Notes: a model not told the origin generated them from the sequence alone. A stretch of DNA of 64,000 nucleotides from Dermanyssus gallinae (GCA_003439945.1 QVRM01006801.1:172501-236500); one strand, 5' to 3'. Positions 30,345-42,600 are shown, numbered from the stretch's first letter. Program-made: numbers and translations.

Positions 30345-33170
30345 GTACCCATTATATAAATAATTAATCAATACGTCTAGATGAATTTTTCATCGCTTCT
30401 AAGTTGTAAGAAAACTACTAAAAATTATTTCCAGAAAAGGCTTATGTCAAATGAATTTTTAATATAAGTGCATGAAGCTAAGCCGTCTATAAACCAACCA
30501 TGTAATGCAACTATAATTCAAAGACAAACTGTCATGTATTGTATCACATGATTTATTAAACATCACTACTCGAAGCAGTACATTTGCTTATCGAATCGCG
30601 CTATACAAATCAACTATACCTTATTCTCTCAGCTCGCTTTTATTTATCGAAGCCTTCTGCCGTGTCGAACTTTCTACACTGTATTTACATGCGTTGTAAT
30701 CTCGCAGTGAGTTCATGCGCCTTCTTCAATGAAGGCTGGGAACGCCTACACCTTTATGTTGTTGATGATTTGGAATACGTATGCATATATATCTATATAT
30801 ATTAGCTACTCTTTATTGTGATCATTCTTATCATCCGTTTTCGTGTCAACCGGCGATTGTGCCAACCATCTACTTAAGTATATATATTTATAGGTATATT
30901 TGTATAAGTATATTCACAAATTCGCCTGAATGCAGTATGTTTTCATGTGGCGCCGTCACATGTCCCGTTTCAGACTTCCGGTTGTTCCGAATCAACCTTC
31001 TGCCTTCTGGAAGAGCGAGGGCTAGCTGAGGACAAGTCGGTGCACAATCAACGTTGCTTGTGCGGTGGAGGTTACCGGCATGAAAACTAAAAGTCTTCCT
31101 TCTGACCTTCACGATGAAGTGCCCCACCGACAGCATGCAGATAAGAATATGTGTGCGGAGGTTCAGATGTTTGCAGATTCTGCACTACTTTCTTAGAGTT
31201 GTATGTATACGTAGAGTTGTGCATTCTTCTCCCTCGTATAGTACACATGTGACCTGAGGCCTGTGCCATCCGCATGTGACGCGTAGATATATAACGTAAG
31301 CTAGCTGCTCGAAGTTTGACGATGCCATGTCCGTACGACCGCGCTCTACTCTCGCTTCCCTCGATCTCGGGAACGAACCTCGGGTCGCGGGTGCTCTCTT
31401 GCTCTTGGTCATCGTAGTAGCTACGACCGGTAATGTACAATGTTTTCGAAGCAAAGTTGAGGTTGGTTCTGGAATGGGGTAGAGGCGTGTTATGGCTGAT
31501 CCGCGAGAAGGGGAGGTCAGCTTCGCGCCAAGGCCTATGTACTGTATGTATCGGACGATGCATGCAGGATGATGGTACGGCATCGCTCCTGTATGATGGC
31601 GAGCTCTGCACAAAACACAGGGTAATCTTAGGCGGCAATCGTTGCGGGAGAAGAACAGGTGTCGCGGATTTCGCGGTTGGCTGCCTCTCGCCAAGAGTCA
31701 AGCGTCAGTCTTTAAGTCTACTACAGTTCGTTGGACACACACGAAATCACATCATTAACGTCTCTCTAGAAAGTTCACCGGTCAAAAACGCTCATTGTTT
31801 CGTGTGGTACTTCGGCGTGGTTCGTGATCTTTGACCGTTCGCTCTCTGTCCTCCACGTTCTCGCATTCTAAGTCTAATATATTGCGCATAAATTTTGTTA
31901 AGCTTCTTTCACACGGAAAATGATCTAACGCTCTCCATTTGCGATACAAGTCTCTTTTACTGCACTGTCTCGCTCTCGTTTTCTCTATCTCTCTCTCTCT
32001 CTCTCTTTCTCTCACAGACACACACACACAGAGTCTTAACTTATTCGTTAACAACTTCTCACAGATCGGTACACGTTTCACTGTGCTCTCTTATTCCAGT
32101 TGCTTGCTTCCTTCCTAGGTCATATCCCAAGGTGATTCAACGTTCCCAGATGATAGGCGGATTTGAGGTTTCAGCCAGCTCAAGAAGTTTATACCATAGT
32201 AACTTGACGTTTGGCTAGATCTGCATCTCGCCTGCTCTCGTCGACGCTCGCTCAACCACCAACTGCGTAGGTAAGCTTCTAACACTTCACACAATAGTTA
32301 GTCTAACGTCTTTGTTTAAAGGACGACGAGACGAAGGAGAAGGAAGAGAGGAAGAAGAAGGCGAAGAAAAGAAAGGCCAATCACTAGGTCACGAGTCGGA
32401 GCAAGCTTGTTTTAGGGCACATTACATTAGACACGGTGTCCTTTTGGATACTTAATAGCTCTTCTATTTAACAAAAGCAGCAGCAGCTGCTGCAGAAGCT
32501 GCAGCGGTATCGCCGGCTATCGGAACATATCTGCATCGCTCCTCGTTGCAGGTGAAGGCAGAGGAAGGAAGATAGATAGATAGATAAATAGAAAGGATAG
32601 TGACGGCGGCTGCCGGATACCGTTGGGACTGTACACGAAATGCATCCATTGAGGCTTCCTCGCCGACAACAATGCGTGGCACTCAGCGATTCGGTGTAGC
32701 AGGCAAGCAGTTGACACGAAGAACAAAAACGGCAAAAACAACATTTGTAGAGATGTTCAAGGGATGCGGGCGGACACCTATGCCTTCATTGCTAACGACG
32801 ATGGCGGACGCCGGCGAGCGTTTCGGGACACAGCAATCGCTGCCCCCTTCAAAGCGAAGACCACGCAACACCCCAACGCTGACGCTGTTGTCGAGCCGTT
32901 GTCGCTGGCGTCATAATCGGCTATGGGAAGCTAGAAAACTAGCTGGGAAACTCTCAACAACCTAGGTTTAGTCCTACACGTCGAGCATGTTTACAATTTT
33001 GGCGAATAACTGGGACCGGGGAGGAGGGGGTTGTTTGTGTTTGCCGTTCTCATTATGCTGCCGGTTGTGCAATGTATTTTTTTCGTTTGTTTGTGAGTGT
33101 TGTTGCTGCTGGCGCCGCTGCACGGTCATGATTTGTGAGGTTTGCGTCGTGTACAAGGTCTAGACAGCAG
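30345..33170. other. Intergenic or 3' flank of the homeobox gene
   Basis: Contains (CT)n at about 31975-32015 and a (GATA)n-like tract near 32571-32585. The longest frames (31701-31087 on the minus strand in two overlapping frames) show no domain or coding bias. The stretch nearest 33173 is probably the 3' UTR of the homeobox gene; no clear AATAAA was identified. Confidence 0.45.
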
Positions 33171-33173
33171 GAG

Positions 33174-33447
33174 TTAGCTGCCGCAGGGATCGATTTCCTC
33201 ATCATCGTCGTCATCGTCGTCGTCATCGTCGTCATCCGAGTGAAGTTGCTGGGATGAAGCTGTGCTACGCAGATGCAGCGTAGGCCGGGAGAGCGCAGGG
33301 CTGAGCTGTTCGCTGGAACCCGACGCCACCTGCAGACACTTGGAGATGTTTTCGGCAGATGTCAGTGGACTGCGACACGGGCTGCGCGACGGCTCCAGCA
33401 ATGGGTGAGCACCGTGGAAGCCGGTTAGCCCGGACAACTCCATTTGC
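33174..33447 (-). CDS. Homeobox gene, terminal coding exon
   Basis: The acceptor TTATTGTAG is at 33456-33448. The exon starts with one base (G, 33447) that completes the codon left open (AG) by the donor at 34886, giving Arg, and then reads [20 protein letters not shown]. It continues through [17 protein letters not shown] and a Ser-rich stretch to a run of 12 Asp, then EEIDPCGS and a TAA stop at 33174-33176. The exact phase match to the homeobox exon supports the join. The Asp tract is encoded by mixed GAC/GAT repeats and may vary in length. The acidic tail could act in transcriptional control; that is inference. Confidence 0.78.
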
Positions 33448-33495
33448 CTACAATAACAGTAGAAATAATCAAATAAAAATATGTTTATATACGAG

Positions 33496-33499
<4 letters not shown>

Positions 33500-33545
<46 letters not shown>

Positions 33546-33555
33546 AATGTTGCGA

Positions 33556-33634
<79 letters not shown>

Positions 33635-33636
33635 TA
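33500..33636. repeat. (TA)n microsatellites (two runs)
   Basis: Runs at about 33500-33546 and 33558-33636 sit directly beside the left end of the intronic mariner. Confidence 0.95.
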
Positions 33637-33638
33637 TC

Positions 33639-34790
33639 AGCGGTATTCAAATGAAAAGGTACGAAACGACACAGTGGGGGTAATTTAAGTCTTTATTCAA
33701 AACTTATCATCATGGACCTGAGCACAACTAGCCTACCGTTTCACGAGCCGAATAATTACTTGTTCCCACAGTTCGTGCGGCTGAGACAAGAGTCAGTTCT
33801 CCGCTGCATCATTCAGTTCATCGTCCGAACTGAAGCGTCTTCCCTTGAGAAGATTTCTAGCGGACCAAGTTGATGAAAGTCGCAAGGCGACCTGGCCGGA
33901 CTCTAAGGCGGATGCTCAAGGTGCTCCCACTTGAACTTGGCCAGTACACTTTGTGTGACTCTGGGACGTGTGGACGCGCGCTATCGTAGAGCAGAATTAC
34001 TCCCTCCGTAAGCAGGCCAGGCCGTTTCCGCTTTATGAGTGTTGCCTAGTCTACAAAGTGTCTCATAGAACACGTTACTGTTAATGTTTTTCCGTGCTCA
34101 ATGCATTTGATAAGTGTCGAGCCTCAGACGTCAAAAAAGACTATGGGAATCACGTTGCCTGCGGGGAAGGAGCTTTCTAGAGGAAGATGACGACGTAAGC
34201 TTCCATTGCGTGTTGTCCCGCTTTGTCTCTGACTCAAAGGGAATGACACCAGCCCTTGTCACCGATGATAATCCAATCCAAAAAACGGGGTCTTTATGAG
34301 ACCAGAACAGGTGTTGCAGTATTAGCTCCAGCAGTTCCTTTGCGGCTCGCTAAGCTTCTTCGGAAGCCACTGCGCATTGTCTACACTATTCTAACGGAGG
34401 CCCTTACCATCGCTGCCAACATTCGCATTCTGACACGCTTATAAGTCTTACCAGGTCGTTCTCCTTGTTGATGAGTTCGGCCGTGGTTACCGTGTTTGCC
34501 TGGCCTGGTCTCGGCTCATCACTCAAACACTCGTGTCGGGCGCGTTTTCCCCGTATACGGCCCCCGCGGTCCGGTAAACACCTTCAGCAGCCAGAAATCT
34601 GACAACACCTCTCTGCTCTTTCATCGAATGTTGCAGTGGGAACGCCATGATGTCCTCAGACGCACTGCCGCGTCAATCGGACGAGATACACAACTGCCTG
34701 CGTCTCTTCTCCATTGTGCGCACAACTATGCCGGTTTGGTAAATCTCGACCAGTTGTTACGATGTTTCGTACCTTTTCATTTGAATACCG

Positions 34791-34792
<2 letters not shown>
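33639..34792 (-). mobile_element. Mariner (second family), degraded, inside homeobox intron
   Basis: Perfect 29-bp inverted repeats (AGCGGTATTCAAATGAAAAG... at 33639-33667 and its complement at 34764-34792) bound a 1154-bp element lying between (TA)n tracts. The minus strand carries broken transposase pieces: ITGDKGWCHSL-like near 34260, FFDVxGSTLI, KRKRPGLLTEGVILLYDSARPH at 34020-33965 (second catalytic Asp kept, Asn changed to Ser) and a C-terminal GKTLQF remnant. Stops and shifts are many. The terminal repeats differ from those of the 28-30 kb mariners, so it is a separate family. Confidence 0.85.

Positions 34793-34842
<50 letters not shown>
34793..34842. repeat. (TA)n microsatellite with (TG) tail
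   Basis: A TA run starts exactly at the right end of the intronic mariner, then changes to TGTGTGTGTG up to the homeobox exon. Confidence 0.95.
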
Positions 34843-34847
<5 letters not shown>

Positions 34848-34885
34848 GTGTGTGTGTGCACGTAGGCGTGCGTGTCTCGTCGTAC

Positions 34886-35319
34886 CTCAATCGAAGTTCG
34901 GGCGGTGGACGCCCAGAAAGGTGGTCAGGCGCGCCGAAAGCCGACGTCAGGTCAGGAGTCGCTGCCGCTGCGGCTGCGGCGGCAGCTGATGAAAGGGCGG
35001 CGAGCTGGTGTAGGTGCTGCAGCTGGTGCGACGAATGGCTATGGGGGTGATGTGGATGCACACTGTGGGGGTGATGCGCGGGCGGTGGCGGCGGCGGAGG
35101 TGCCGGATGCGGCCCGCCCTGAAGCTGTGCCGTCACCTGCGCGGAAAGGGCGGACAGCGCCGACGCCTTGTGAGCGGCGGCAGCCGCCGCCTGTTTGGCA
35201 GCTTGCGCCTGGAGCTTGCTCTTCGCCTTTTCTCCCATCTTGAGTTCGGCGGCTTCGGCATTCGAGATGCCGTCCTGCTTCTTCCATTTGGTGCGCCGGT
35301 TCTGGAACCAGATTTTTAC
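34886..35319 (-). CDS. NK-class homeobox gene, exon with homeodomain residues 45-60
   Basis: The acceptor CTCTGACAG (35328-35320) precedes VKIWFQNRRTKWKKQD, homeodomain residues 45-60: recognition helix 3 with Gln50 and Asn51. The break between residues 44 and 45 is the common NK-like homeobox intron site. GISNAEAAELKMGEKAKSK follows directly, then an Ala/Gln-rich helix, a Pro run, a His-rich stretch (HHPHSVHPHHPHSHSSH) and an Ala run. The exon ends at 34886 with a GAG/GTACGA donor. The product should be a nuclear DNA-binding transcription factor. The extension after the homeodomain reminds me of NK7.1-type proteins, but NKX1/slouch is an alternative. Helices 1-2 are encoded elsewhere. Confidence 0.85.
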
Positions 35320-35589
35320 CTGTCAGAGGTACAAGGTCAAACGGCAAACAAACGAGCAAACAGACAAGTAAACAGATTAGAGATGATGAGACTATGCATA
35401 CAGCAGTCACATGTTAGTACAACGTTGTAACGAAAACCTGCAATCGTTTTCTATTGTAGGATCAGAATCTAGAATAACGACGGCAACGAAAGTTGTCACA
35501 GTAAACGTCTCGCAATGGAGTCGAAACACATCCTGTCGCGTAATCTGCATGCCTGCCGTCCACTCACTGACGCCCCTCCCCCTTACGTA

Positions 35590-35760
35590 GAATGCTGGGA
35601 AAAATAAAACTGTTTCGTGCCAAGATCTGGTTTTACGCGGATGATCTTCTAGTGCACGAGACGACCCGCTTGAAAACGATCACATATCTAATGCACTACT
35701 TACCCAACCTGGGACTTAAAATCAAGATCAATTCCGAAAAAAATAAACCAATGCAGTGAC
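35590..35760 (+). mobile_element. LINE reverse transcriptase fragment
   Basis: A short + strand frame reads FRAKIWFYADDLLVHETTRL and continues YLMHYLPNLGLKIKI. The FYADD catalytic box and the following LGLKIN-type strand are clear. No other RT motif is attached. It lies only 270 bp upstream of the homeobox exon, in the antisense orientation. Confidence 0.7.
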
Positions 35761-35764
35761 GCAA

Positions 35765-38700
35765 AATTGGTCACTTTAAGCAAGGCGATAAACTTAGGCG
35801 ATAGTTTATCTACTTTACACGAATTTATATTCCACTCTTCTACAGTACGTTCGTAGTTTCTCTAACCTTCGGATATACCTTGCATCGGGCTTTTGCTTGA
35901 GAGACCATGTGTTACTGAATTGATTCAGAAAGTTTCATTAGCCAGTGTCATAATCAATAAACTGTCTTGTTTCTCCCTCAAAACAGGACTAGGGCTTTTC
36001 AGATGAACTTACAGTAGTGATTGCAACGCATGCTATAAAGCTCATTTGGAAGTCTCTTATCGTAAACTAATTGTCAACGTTACACTGAGTAAAGTCAACT
36101 CTTTTAAGCATATTATTGGTCGCTTCACATCGATGCGCAATTAATTCGTATGTCTAGACGCAAATATGACGGACAAAGCGTTTTTCTAAAGTGTGGGGGC
36201 AGTCCACTACACCATAGTCTGCGCAAAGGTTAGCCGTTGACTGCTCTAGTCCGGCGGGTGAAGGATTGGCCCTAATGGTACGAGGTAAGCTGCTGCAATG
36301 TGCAATAAAGTCAAAGCGTTATGCTATTCCTGATCAAGCTTTCTTTCCCTCTCCCCACTTTGTCGTATGCCGCTTGCATGCCTTTGCACGGCCCTCATCA
36401 ATTCGCCACCAAATGGGGATGATTGGGCTTCGTGGGAGGTAGAAGGTGAGGGGAGGTAGAGGGAAGAACAACACCCCTATTTCCTCCGCTCACCCCCACC
36501 ACTAGCATTGCTTATCGTTTTCACAACCGGTATAAATCGACAATCGTGTGTTTCCATCACAACGCGTCATGGTGGCCTATCACCTGTCGGCGTGTCGTTC
36601 GGAAATCGTAAAGGAGGCTCAAGAACGACACCACCCGCCTTCCTTTCCGCCCCCGCCAGCTTGCAAGGCGAGCCGCCTAGCGACTCTCGCTCGACCACCA
36701 AGCAAAGCTAACTGAAGGCTAGATATGAGGTAGGATCGATGTCGTTGTCGTCATCGTTCCCCAGCCCACCCCCTTTTGCCAGTTACCAGATGAAGAAAAT
36801 GTTCTGCTACCGAGACGAAAAGACAGCTAGTCTACAGGAGAAGGCCGATGGAGAGGAGGAAGCGAAGCGTGAGGAAAGCACCACACACAATTCGGCTTCA
36901 AAACAGACTCATCCTCCGTCTAAACAGACAAAGAAGAATGGGGCGGGGTAAGGGTCGCAGAAGGGGGTTACTCTACCTTGCCTTTGCCCCCCTCCTCCCC
37001 CCGCGTCTTTCTTTGATTTCGATCTCTCGTTTCCCTCCCGCCTGGACCCGCTTCCGTTGGTAGACCCGTCGGTCTCTGCTGAGTTCTGTTGTTCCTCTGA
37101 GACTACCCGCAGGCGCAACGACGCCGCGCAATGAAGGCGACTAGACCGTCGGCGCTGGCACCCGTAGTTGTAGCGTTTCTAGTTGGCGTCGTTGGAAACG
37201 ACGAGGCCCGGAACGACGCGTCTAGAGCAGAGCCGAGCCGAACAGAGTAACGTAGAGTAAGTAGAAGGTGACTGTGAACGCGCTCGAGCTGGCGCGGTCC
37301 CGCACTTACGTCAGTTAACTCAGCAGCAGCAGCAACAACAGAATGGCGGTGGCACCAGCAGCAGCGACAGTACCGCTGCCATTCGTTACCGAGGATGATG
37401 GCGGCTTCCCCTGTTCGTTCGTTGACTACTCGTCACTTTGGGAATCGAAACAAGAGGAAAGAAAAGTCTCCTTCTCTCTCTCTCGGAAGACTCTAACATA
37501 CAGTTAGAGAGGGAGAGACAGAGATAGAGAAAGCGAGAGAGAGAGAGTGCGAGAGCGCGCGAAAAAGCAAGGCGAAAATCGAGAGGATTCGAGAAATAGG
37601 GAGACGAACAGACAGAGGTTTACCTACCCTAGGTTTACACACTCACCAATTTCTCTCTGCCCCACCGCCCCCCCACACCCACCCGATGCCAAACCCCATG
37701 CCGAGCACTCATCTCCGCCGGCCCTGCCGATCTCTTCGGCCGAGTCGCGGCCCCGTCCCGCTATCGTCCCGGCTCGTAATAAACTGAGATGGATTGCCCG
37801 AGGTATATCACCGTCACCATCACCATCATCACCACCACCATCACCATCGCCACTGTCATCATATCCTCCTGCTGCTCCTGGTCCTGCTCCTCCACTTCGA
37901 CCACGACCGCGACATACGACCAACCAGTATCGTCGCCAACAACGATGATGATTCATCACCAGGATGTTGATGGCCGTTCGTAGCTGCCGCCAGCCATCGG
38001 ATATATTTCGGTCGGTTCCGCCGCCTCCAGCTCCAGCTGCCGCTGCTGCTGCTGTTGGAGCTGCTTTTATTTGCTGCGTCATCACTGACTGGTTCGTTGT
38101 CGCTGTAGCCACCTCCGACGCTGACGACTCCGGCGCCGATACTCACTCGCTCGCGACTCCCGCGTCTCGCGTGTGGCCGGTAACACTTTATGGCAGTTTT
38201 ATGTCTCGCCGCTCGACCGGCCGGCCAACCGACCGACAACAACCACGACCACGAAGACAACACCAACAGCCGCGACAGCAACCACGACAACAACTGCAGA
38301 AGAAGCAGCAACAACTACGACAACAACTGCAGAAGCAACAACAACTGCAGAAGCAACAACAACAACCACACGGTTGATGCCTTACCAACTGCGATCAGTT
38401 TTCACTGATTGCAATACTCGACCGATCAGAACAATTCCCAGCAGTCTTCGTCATCCTAGCGAAAGCATTTGCTGACAGCCGTGATCATGGCTGCACTAGG
38501 ACACAACAAATACACGCAGATACACACTACAGACGCCGATACATACGCGCCCAGACTACGCCCGCGGTCATCATTGACAACAGCGACTTCACGACGACGA
38601 CAACAACAACGACAACAACAACAACAAGGAAAGAAGGTCATCCTGTACAGTCAGATCATCGAAGGAGCGATAGAGTAGACTAACAGCTGCAGCAACAGCA

Positions 38701-38875
38701 GTAGCGACAGCAAATAAGGTGGCTCAGACAGTGGCAGCCTCGGACAACCGAGCCTGACTGGCCCCTACGGCAACGAGCGAGCTGGTAAATCCGATTGTAA
38801 ACCTTCGCCTCATGATGATTCGCACACGATGCTTTACCTAGTAATTACTCATCATATGAATCACTCCGGCACACA

Positions 38876-38880
<5 letters not shown>
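35765..38880. other. Noncoding, GA- and trinucleotide-rich stretch
   Basis: Contains GA-rich runs around 37500-37560, CAG/CAA runs (37320-37345, 38265-38370) and TCA/CAC runs at 37805-37860. ORFs here overlap on opposite strands. One minus-strand frame (38112-37624), on the homeobox strand, ends near a good donor (TTG/GTGAGT, about 37650); it could be an upstream exon, but nothing in its sequence proves this. Confidence 0.4.
38270..38371. repeat. (CAA/CAG)n-type trinucleotide repeat
   Basis: Imperfect ACAACAACTGCAGAAGCA-type repeats; long open frames on both strands here are repeat artefacts. Confidence 0.85.

Positions 38881-38882
<2 letters not shown>

Positions 38883-38928
<46 letters not shown>
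38883..38928. repeat. (TA)n microsatellite
   Basis: A TA run of about 46 bp. Confidence 0.95.
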
Positions 38929-38929
<1 letters not shown>

Positions 38930-39447
38930 GGCTGTCAGAAGTTGTAAACCCAAACGCTTCACCAGTTACCGCTTGCTCATCCACCAAGATCTTATTTTTC
39001 ACTAGATACTGACACAGCGGATAGCCTATTCAGCTAGCCATGCATGCTGTTATGTAGTTAATGGCAAAGTAGTTGTTCCACCTTGTTACATGGTTGGTGT
39101 ACAAATTGACACGGTAATATATGCGAGTCACCATAGAGCGCTCGTTTCGGTCCATTGAAACAACGGTCGCTGTTTTCGGACACCTCACATTTCTCCCGTC
39201 ATCCGAGTTCCTCTACGAGTCAGGTATCGTCTCGCCACTCGCGCACAAGAAATGTTCAAACTGGACCAGTCACACCCCAAATTGACGAAAAGATTTCAAA
39301 CTCAATCAACCGCATCCAAACACGCCATTCGTGGGAGAGAATTCGATATGAGATGTAACTTAACCACGTGTCATACAGGGACAATAATAACTCTGCATCA
39401 TACGTGGCATCAGTGCGCCGTTAACTACTTTCGGCATGTTTCGCTTT

Positions 39448-39448
<1 letters not shown>
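38930..39448. other. Segment between two (TA)n tracts
   Basis: No inverted terminal repeats or coding motif were found, so a transposon origin is not supported despite the TA flanks. Confidence 0.35.
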
Positions 39449-39485
<37 letters not shown>

Positions 39486-39489
39486 TATA

Positions 39490-39527
<38 letters not shown>
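39449..39527. repeat. (TA)n microsatellite, interrupted
   Basis: TA runs with AAAT and TTCAT interruptions. Confidence 0.95.
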
Positions 39528-39528
<1 letters not shown>

Positions 39529-39529
39529 C

Positions 39530-42033
39530 CATCATTCTAACTAAGCTGCTTTGCACTAGTCCAAATTAATAGCCAGAAAAAATATCACAGCCAAAGACAT
39601 TCTGAAGTCAACCGAAAGTCGATTTGCGCATACTTTTTTTGCATCGACAGAAACAGCTAACATTAACAGAAAACGTGGAGCCATTTTGTGTTTGCACTTG
39701 CTCTGCAACCTACTCTTTCGGCACATAAACACGTCCAGATTCCGTAGCTTATAGATAATGCAATTACTAACAACAAGTAGCGCTCGTTATGCAAAATCCC
39801 AGTGAAGTCAAATCGGCACGAACAGCAAAACGTGCCTAGAGATGGTGTCTCAATCATCGACGTCAGTTCATTTGTTGACGAGGCGTCCGGCTGAAGCTCG
39901 CATGGGTTCACACGAAGACGTCGAGGGCCGCGGCGAGAAGTGAGAGACGCTTCGATGCCTCGATGCCTCATCGTTATGGTCGTTGTTGACAGCAAGCACC
40001 TTGTTCAACTTCCCATGAAGTGCGTGTGTTTGTGTGAAGATATCATGGCTTATCAAGTGAAGTGAAGTGACTTGGTTAGCCATGATACGCATGATTGGTG
40101 ACGCGAATGGGCGGGCACAGCCAGCTCGCGCTCTACCGAGACGTTCCTAGCACAACGTCCGAAAATGATCAAGTGCTTTGATCGTTCTCGATATTTGTGC
40201 TAACCTGCTAGCAGCGTGCCAATTGTGCCCAGCAAAGTCAAAGGCGCGCTCTCAAGCCAATCCTTAAAGGGTACCACGCCGAGATTCGATGCTGTTGTTG
40301 TTCTTGTTGTTGTTGTTGTTGTTACTGCTGTTACTGTTATCGCTGTTGTTGTTGTCGTTGTCGCCGTCATCGTCAGAACTAACGCGGCGTTGTTGTTGTT
40401 GTATTGCTGTTGTCATCATCTTCATCATCAGATTGTTTTTAGTGCTGCTGTAGTCTGTTGTTGTAATGTACTAGGCCTACTTGTTTTTACTATTGCTATT
40501 ACTGTGGTTCATCCAAATTTCGCGATGATTACCGCCGCTGCTACAGGTATATTGTTTCAGCTTATATTGAAGCTTTTATTATTGTCGTTGTGGTTGCCAG
40601 TTTATTGTTGTTGTTGTTGTTGTTGTTGTGGGTGCCAGTTCGATGTTGTTGTCACCACCACTATTAGTCAGCAGCAGCAGCAGTTGAACAGACAGCTAGA
40701 ACCCATGTGATTTAACCAAAACGTTGATGGCTACGAAATGTGACCGCTATACAAACATATCGAAACACACACAGCAAACGTGTGAGTGCCTGCCAGCAAC
40801 CAAATCCTAACGCGGAATAGGTCAGGCAAGAAAGAGGGGAAGCGAGCTGTCTAGAGTAGGGAGGTGAGGGATCGGGGTATCGGGCTTCATTATAACCACT
40901 TTGATAGCTTTTAGATAAGTCCTGTTTATAGCGTGCGCGGATAGTCAGCGCTGGCCAGCAGCGGCCGCCAACAACAACAACAGCAACAATAGCAGCAGCA
41001 GCAGCAACAATAACAACAACAGCAACAATAGCAGCAGCAGCAACAATAACAACAACAGTTACAACAGTTACAACAACAACAGCAGCAGCTCGAGCAGAAA
41101 TAGGCCGACCGGAGCTTCTTCGACTTCGTTCCTTCTTCATTTGGTGGGGGGCTACGTTGTCGCCTTTAACCATGCCCCCTCCGGTCAACGGCAGCATTAG
41201 CTGCAGTACCAGCTGCAGCGGCTGCTGCAGCAACAACAGCAGCATGGCCTATAGCCTAGCAGCTGCCGATTCCATCGAGTGTCTCGCCGTTCCGACTTAA
41301 CCGGCCGCGTTTATCCTGCGTTTATCGTTGGCGATTTATCCTGCCGCCAGGACGAGGTTTTCGCTCCAGGACGGCCGACAATGGATCTCCCTTTTCGCCG
41401 TCCTCTTTTTCTCCGGCTTATTTTGGGCCTTGGAGTGTAGACGGGGCTGATGCGACGACAGCACACGACGCAGGCGATGACTTAACAAAACGTCAACCAA
41501 ACGGAATATAGATTCCTAACTAAGTGTTCGCTTTGTTCTCTCCCCCTCTATCTCTCGCTCTCTACCCTCTGTATTTCTAGTATGGGACATGCGATGTATA
41601 AATGTTACCATAAAGTTGGTTTATTTATTTATTTATTATGGTTTATTAACACCCAGGTTGGGTAAAATTATAAACATATACATCAGACACAACTAGTGCT
41701 TCCTTCACGACATTGGGTCGTCTTTCATCTTGCTAGTTTAGCTATTGACTGAACTGCTTGGTTGGTTTATTTATAGCAATTAAAACACTCTTCTCTTATG
41801 ATAACTTCTCCCAGTAGAAGAAAACGCAGCAGTCATTTGCATAGGCCTGCTAGAGCAAGCTTAGTTGTTTTCAAAGACTTAAACGTACCGACCACGTAAC
41901 TATTTATTCTCCTAGCAGCTTTTATGTTAATTGTAGACGTTTAGGGGAATCCGATCCAAACGACGATTAACGCGATCGATGCGTATTGGCTTCCGGGCAA
42001 AATTGAGTTTTTGAGGCAGCTGCTATGTGCTTT

Positions 42034-42036
<3 letters not shown>
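39530..42036. other. Noncoding, TTG/CAA-repeat-rich stretch
   Basis: (TTG)n lies at about 40290-40345 and 40600-40630, and CAG/CAA runs at 40970-41095. The frames 40216-40710 (+) and 41245-40712 (-) are translations of these repeats. TTTATTTATTTATTTATTATGG is at about 41619-41640. No exon is supported. Confidence 0.45.
40970..41095. repeat. (CAA/CAG)n trinucleotide repeat
   Basis: About 125 bp of interrupted CAACAG-type units with an internal duplication (AGCAACAATAGCAGCAGCAG occurs twice). Confidence 0.9.

Positions 42037-42079
<43 letters not shown>
42037..42079. repeat. (TA)n microsatellite
   Basis: A TA run of about 43 bp. Confidence 0.95.
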
Positions 42080-42086
<7 letters not shown>

Positions 42087-42600
42087 ATGAATGTATGCAT
42101 AAAAAGCTCACAGCCTAATATAATAATTGCTTGCAGGCTGATGACCGTCAAGACTTCTACTACGCCGCAGCTATGAAACCCGATCACCGTCTGCAAGTTT
42201 AAAGTTAGATAGCGCGGAAAGTTAACTGCAGCAAGGGGAAATTTCGCCTCGCATATAGGTCTTAATTATCATATCAAGGAAAGTGATCTCCGTTTTCAAG
42301 AATTCTACCCATCCGTATAAAACCGATTCACATACAAGTGAGATTTGCGAAACCGGCTTGACGTTTTTAGTGGGGTGGGTTTTATACGTTTCGACTATAC
42401 AGGATTAAAAGGCTTAAATATATAATGTTAATGCAAAATGTTAAATAAAATAATGCCTGTGCAGCTAACAATTTCTAAAACTAGTGCTTTTAAAACGAAC
42501 AGGAGGAATTATCAGAATTTATTTTTGTACCATATATATAACACATGTTTATAAGTAATAAAATATTATTGAGCTAATTGCGTAAGAGAAATAGCCCTCT
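42080..42600. other. Noncoding stretch
   Basis: AT-rich; nothing recognised. Confidence 0.35.

Larger units (their letters stand above)
33448..34885 (-). other. Homeobox gene intron carrying a mariner
   Basis: GT at 34885-34884 (context GAG/GTACGA) and AG at 33449-33448 bound a 1438-bp intron. Nearly all of it is (TA)n tracts plus the mariner at 33639-34792, so the original intron was probably only a few hundred bases. Confidence 0.7.

Noticed and set aside
31087..31701. Two overlapping minus-strand frames of 204 and 169 codons
   Set aside because: Two frames open over the same DNA with no domain or splice support; likely chance.
37624..38112. Minus-strand frame as N-terminal exon of the homeobox gene
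   Set aside because: A donor-like GTGAGT is near its end, but the protein is repeat-driven and the required next exon (homeodomain helices 1-2) was not found between it and 35319.
38930..39448. Transposon between two (TA)n tracts
   Set aside because: No inverted terminal repeats and no transposase-like residues.
41171..41302. Small plus-strand ORF starting MPPPVNGSISC
   Set aside because: Short, Ser/Cys-rich from CAG/TGC repeats, and embedded in trinucleotide repeats; no support as a gene.
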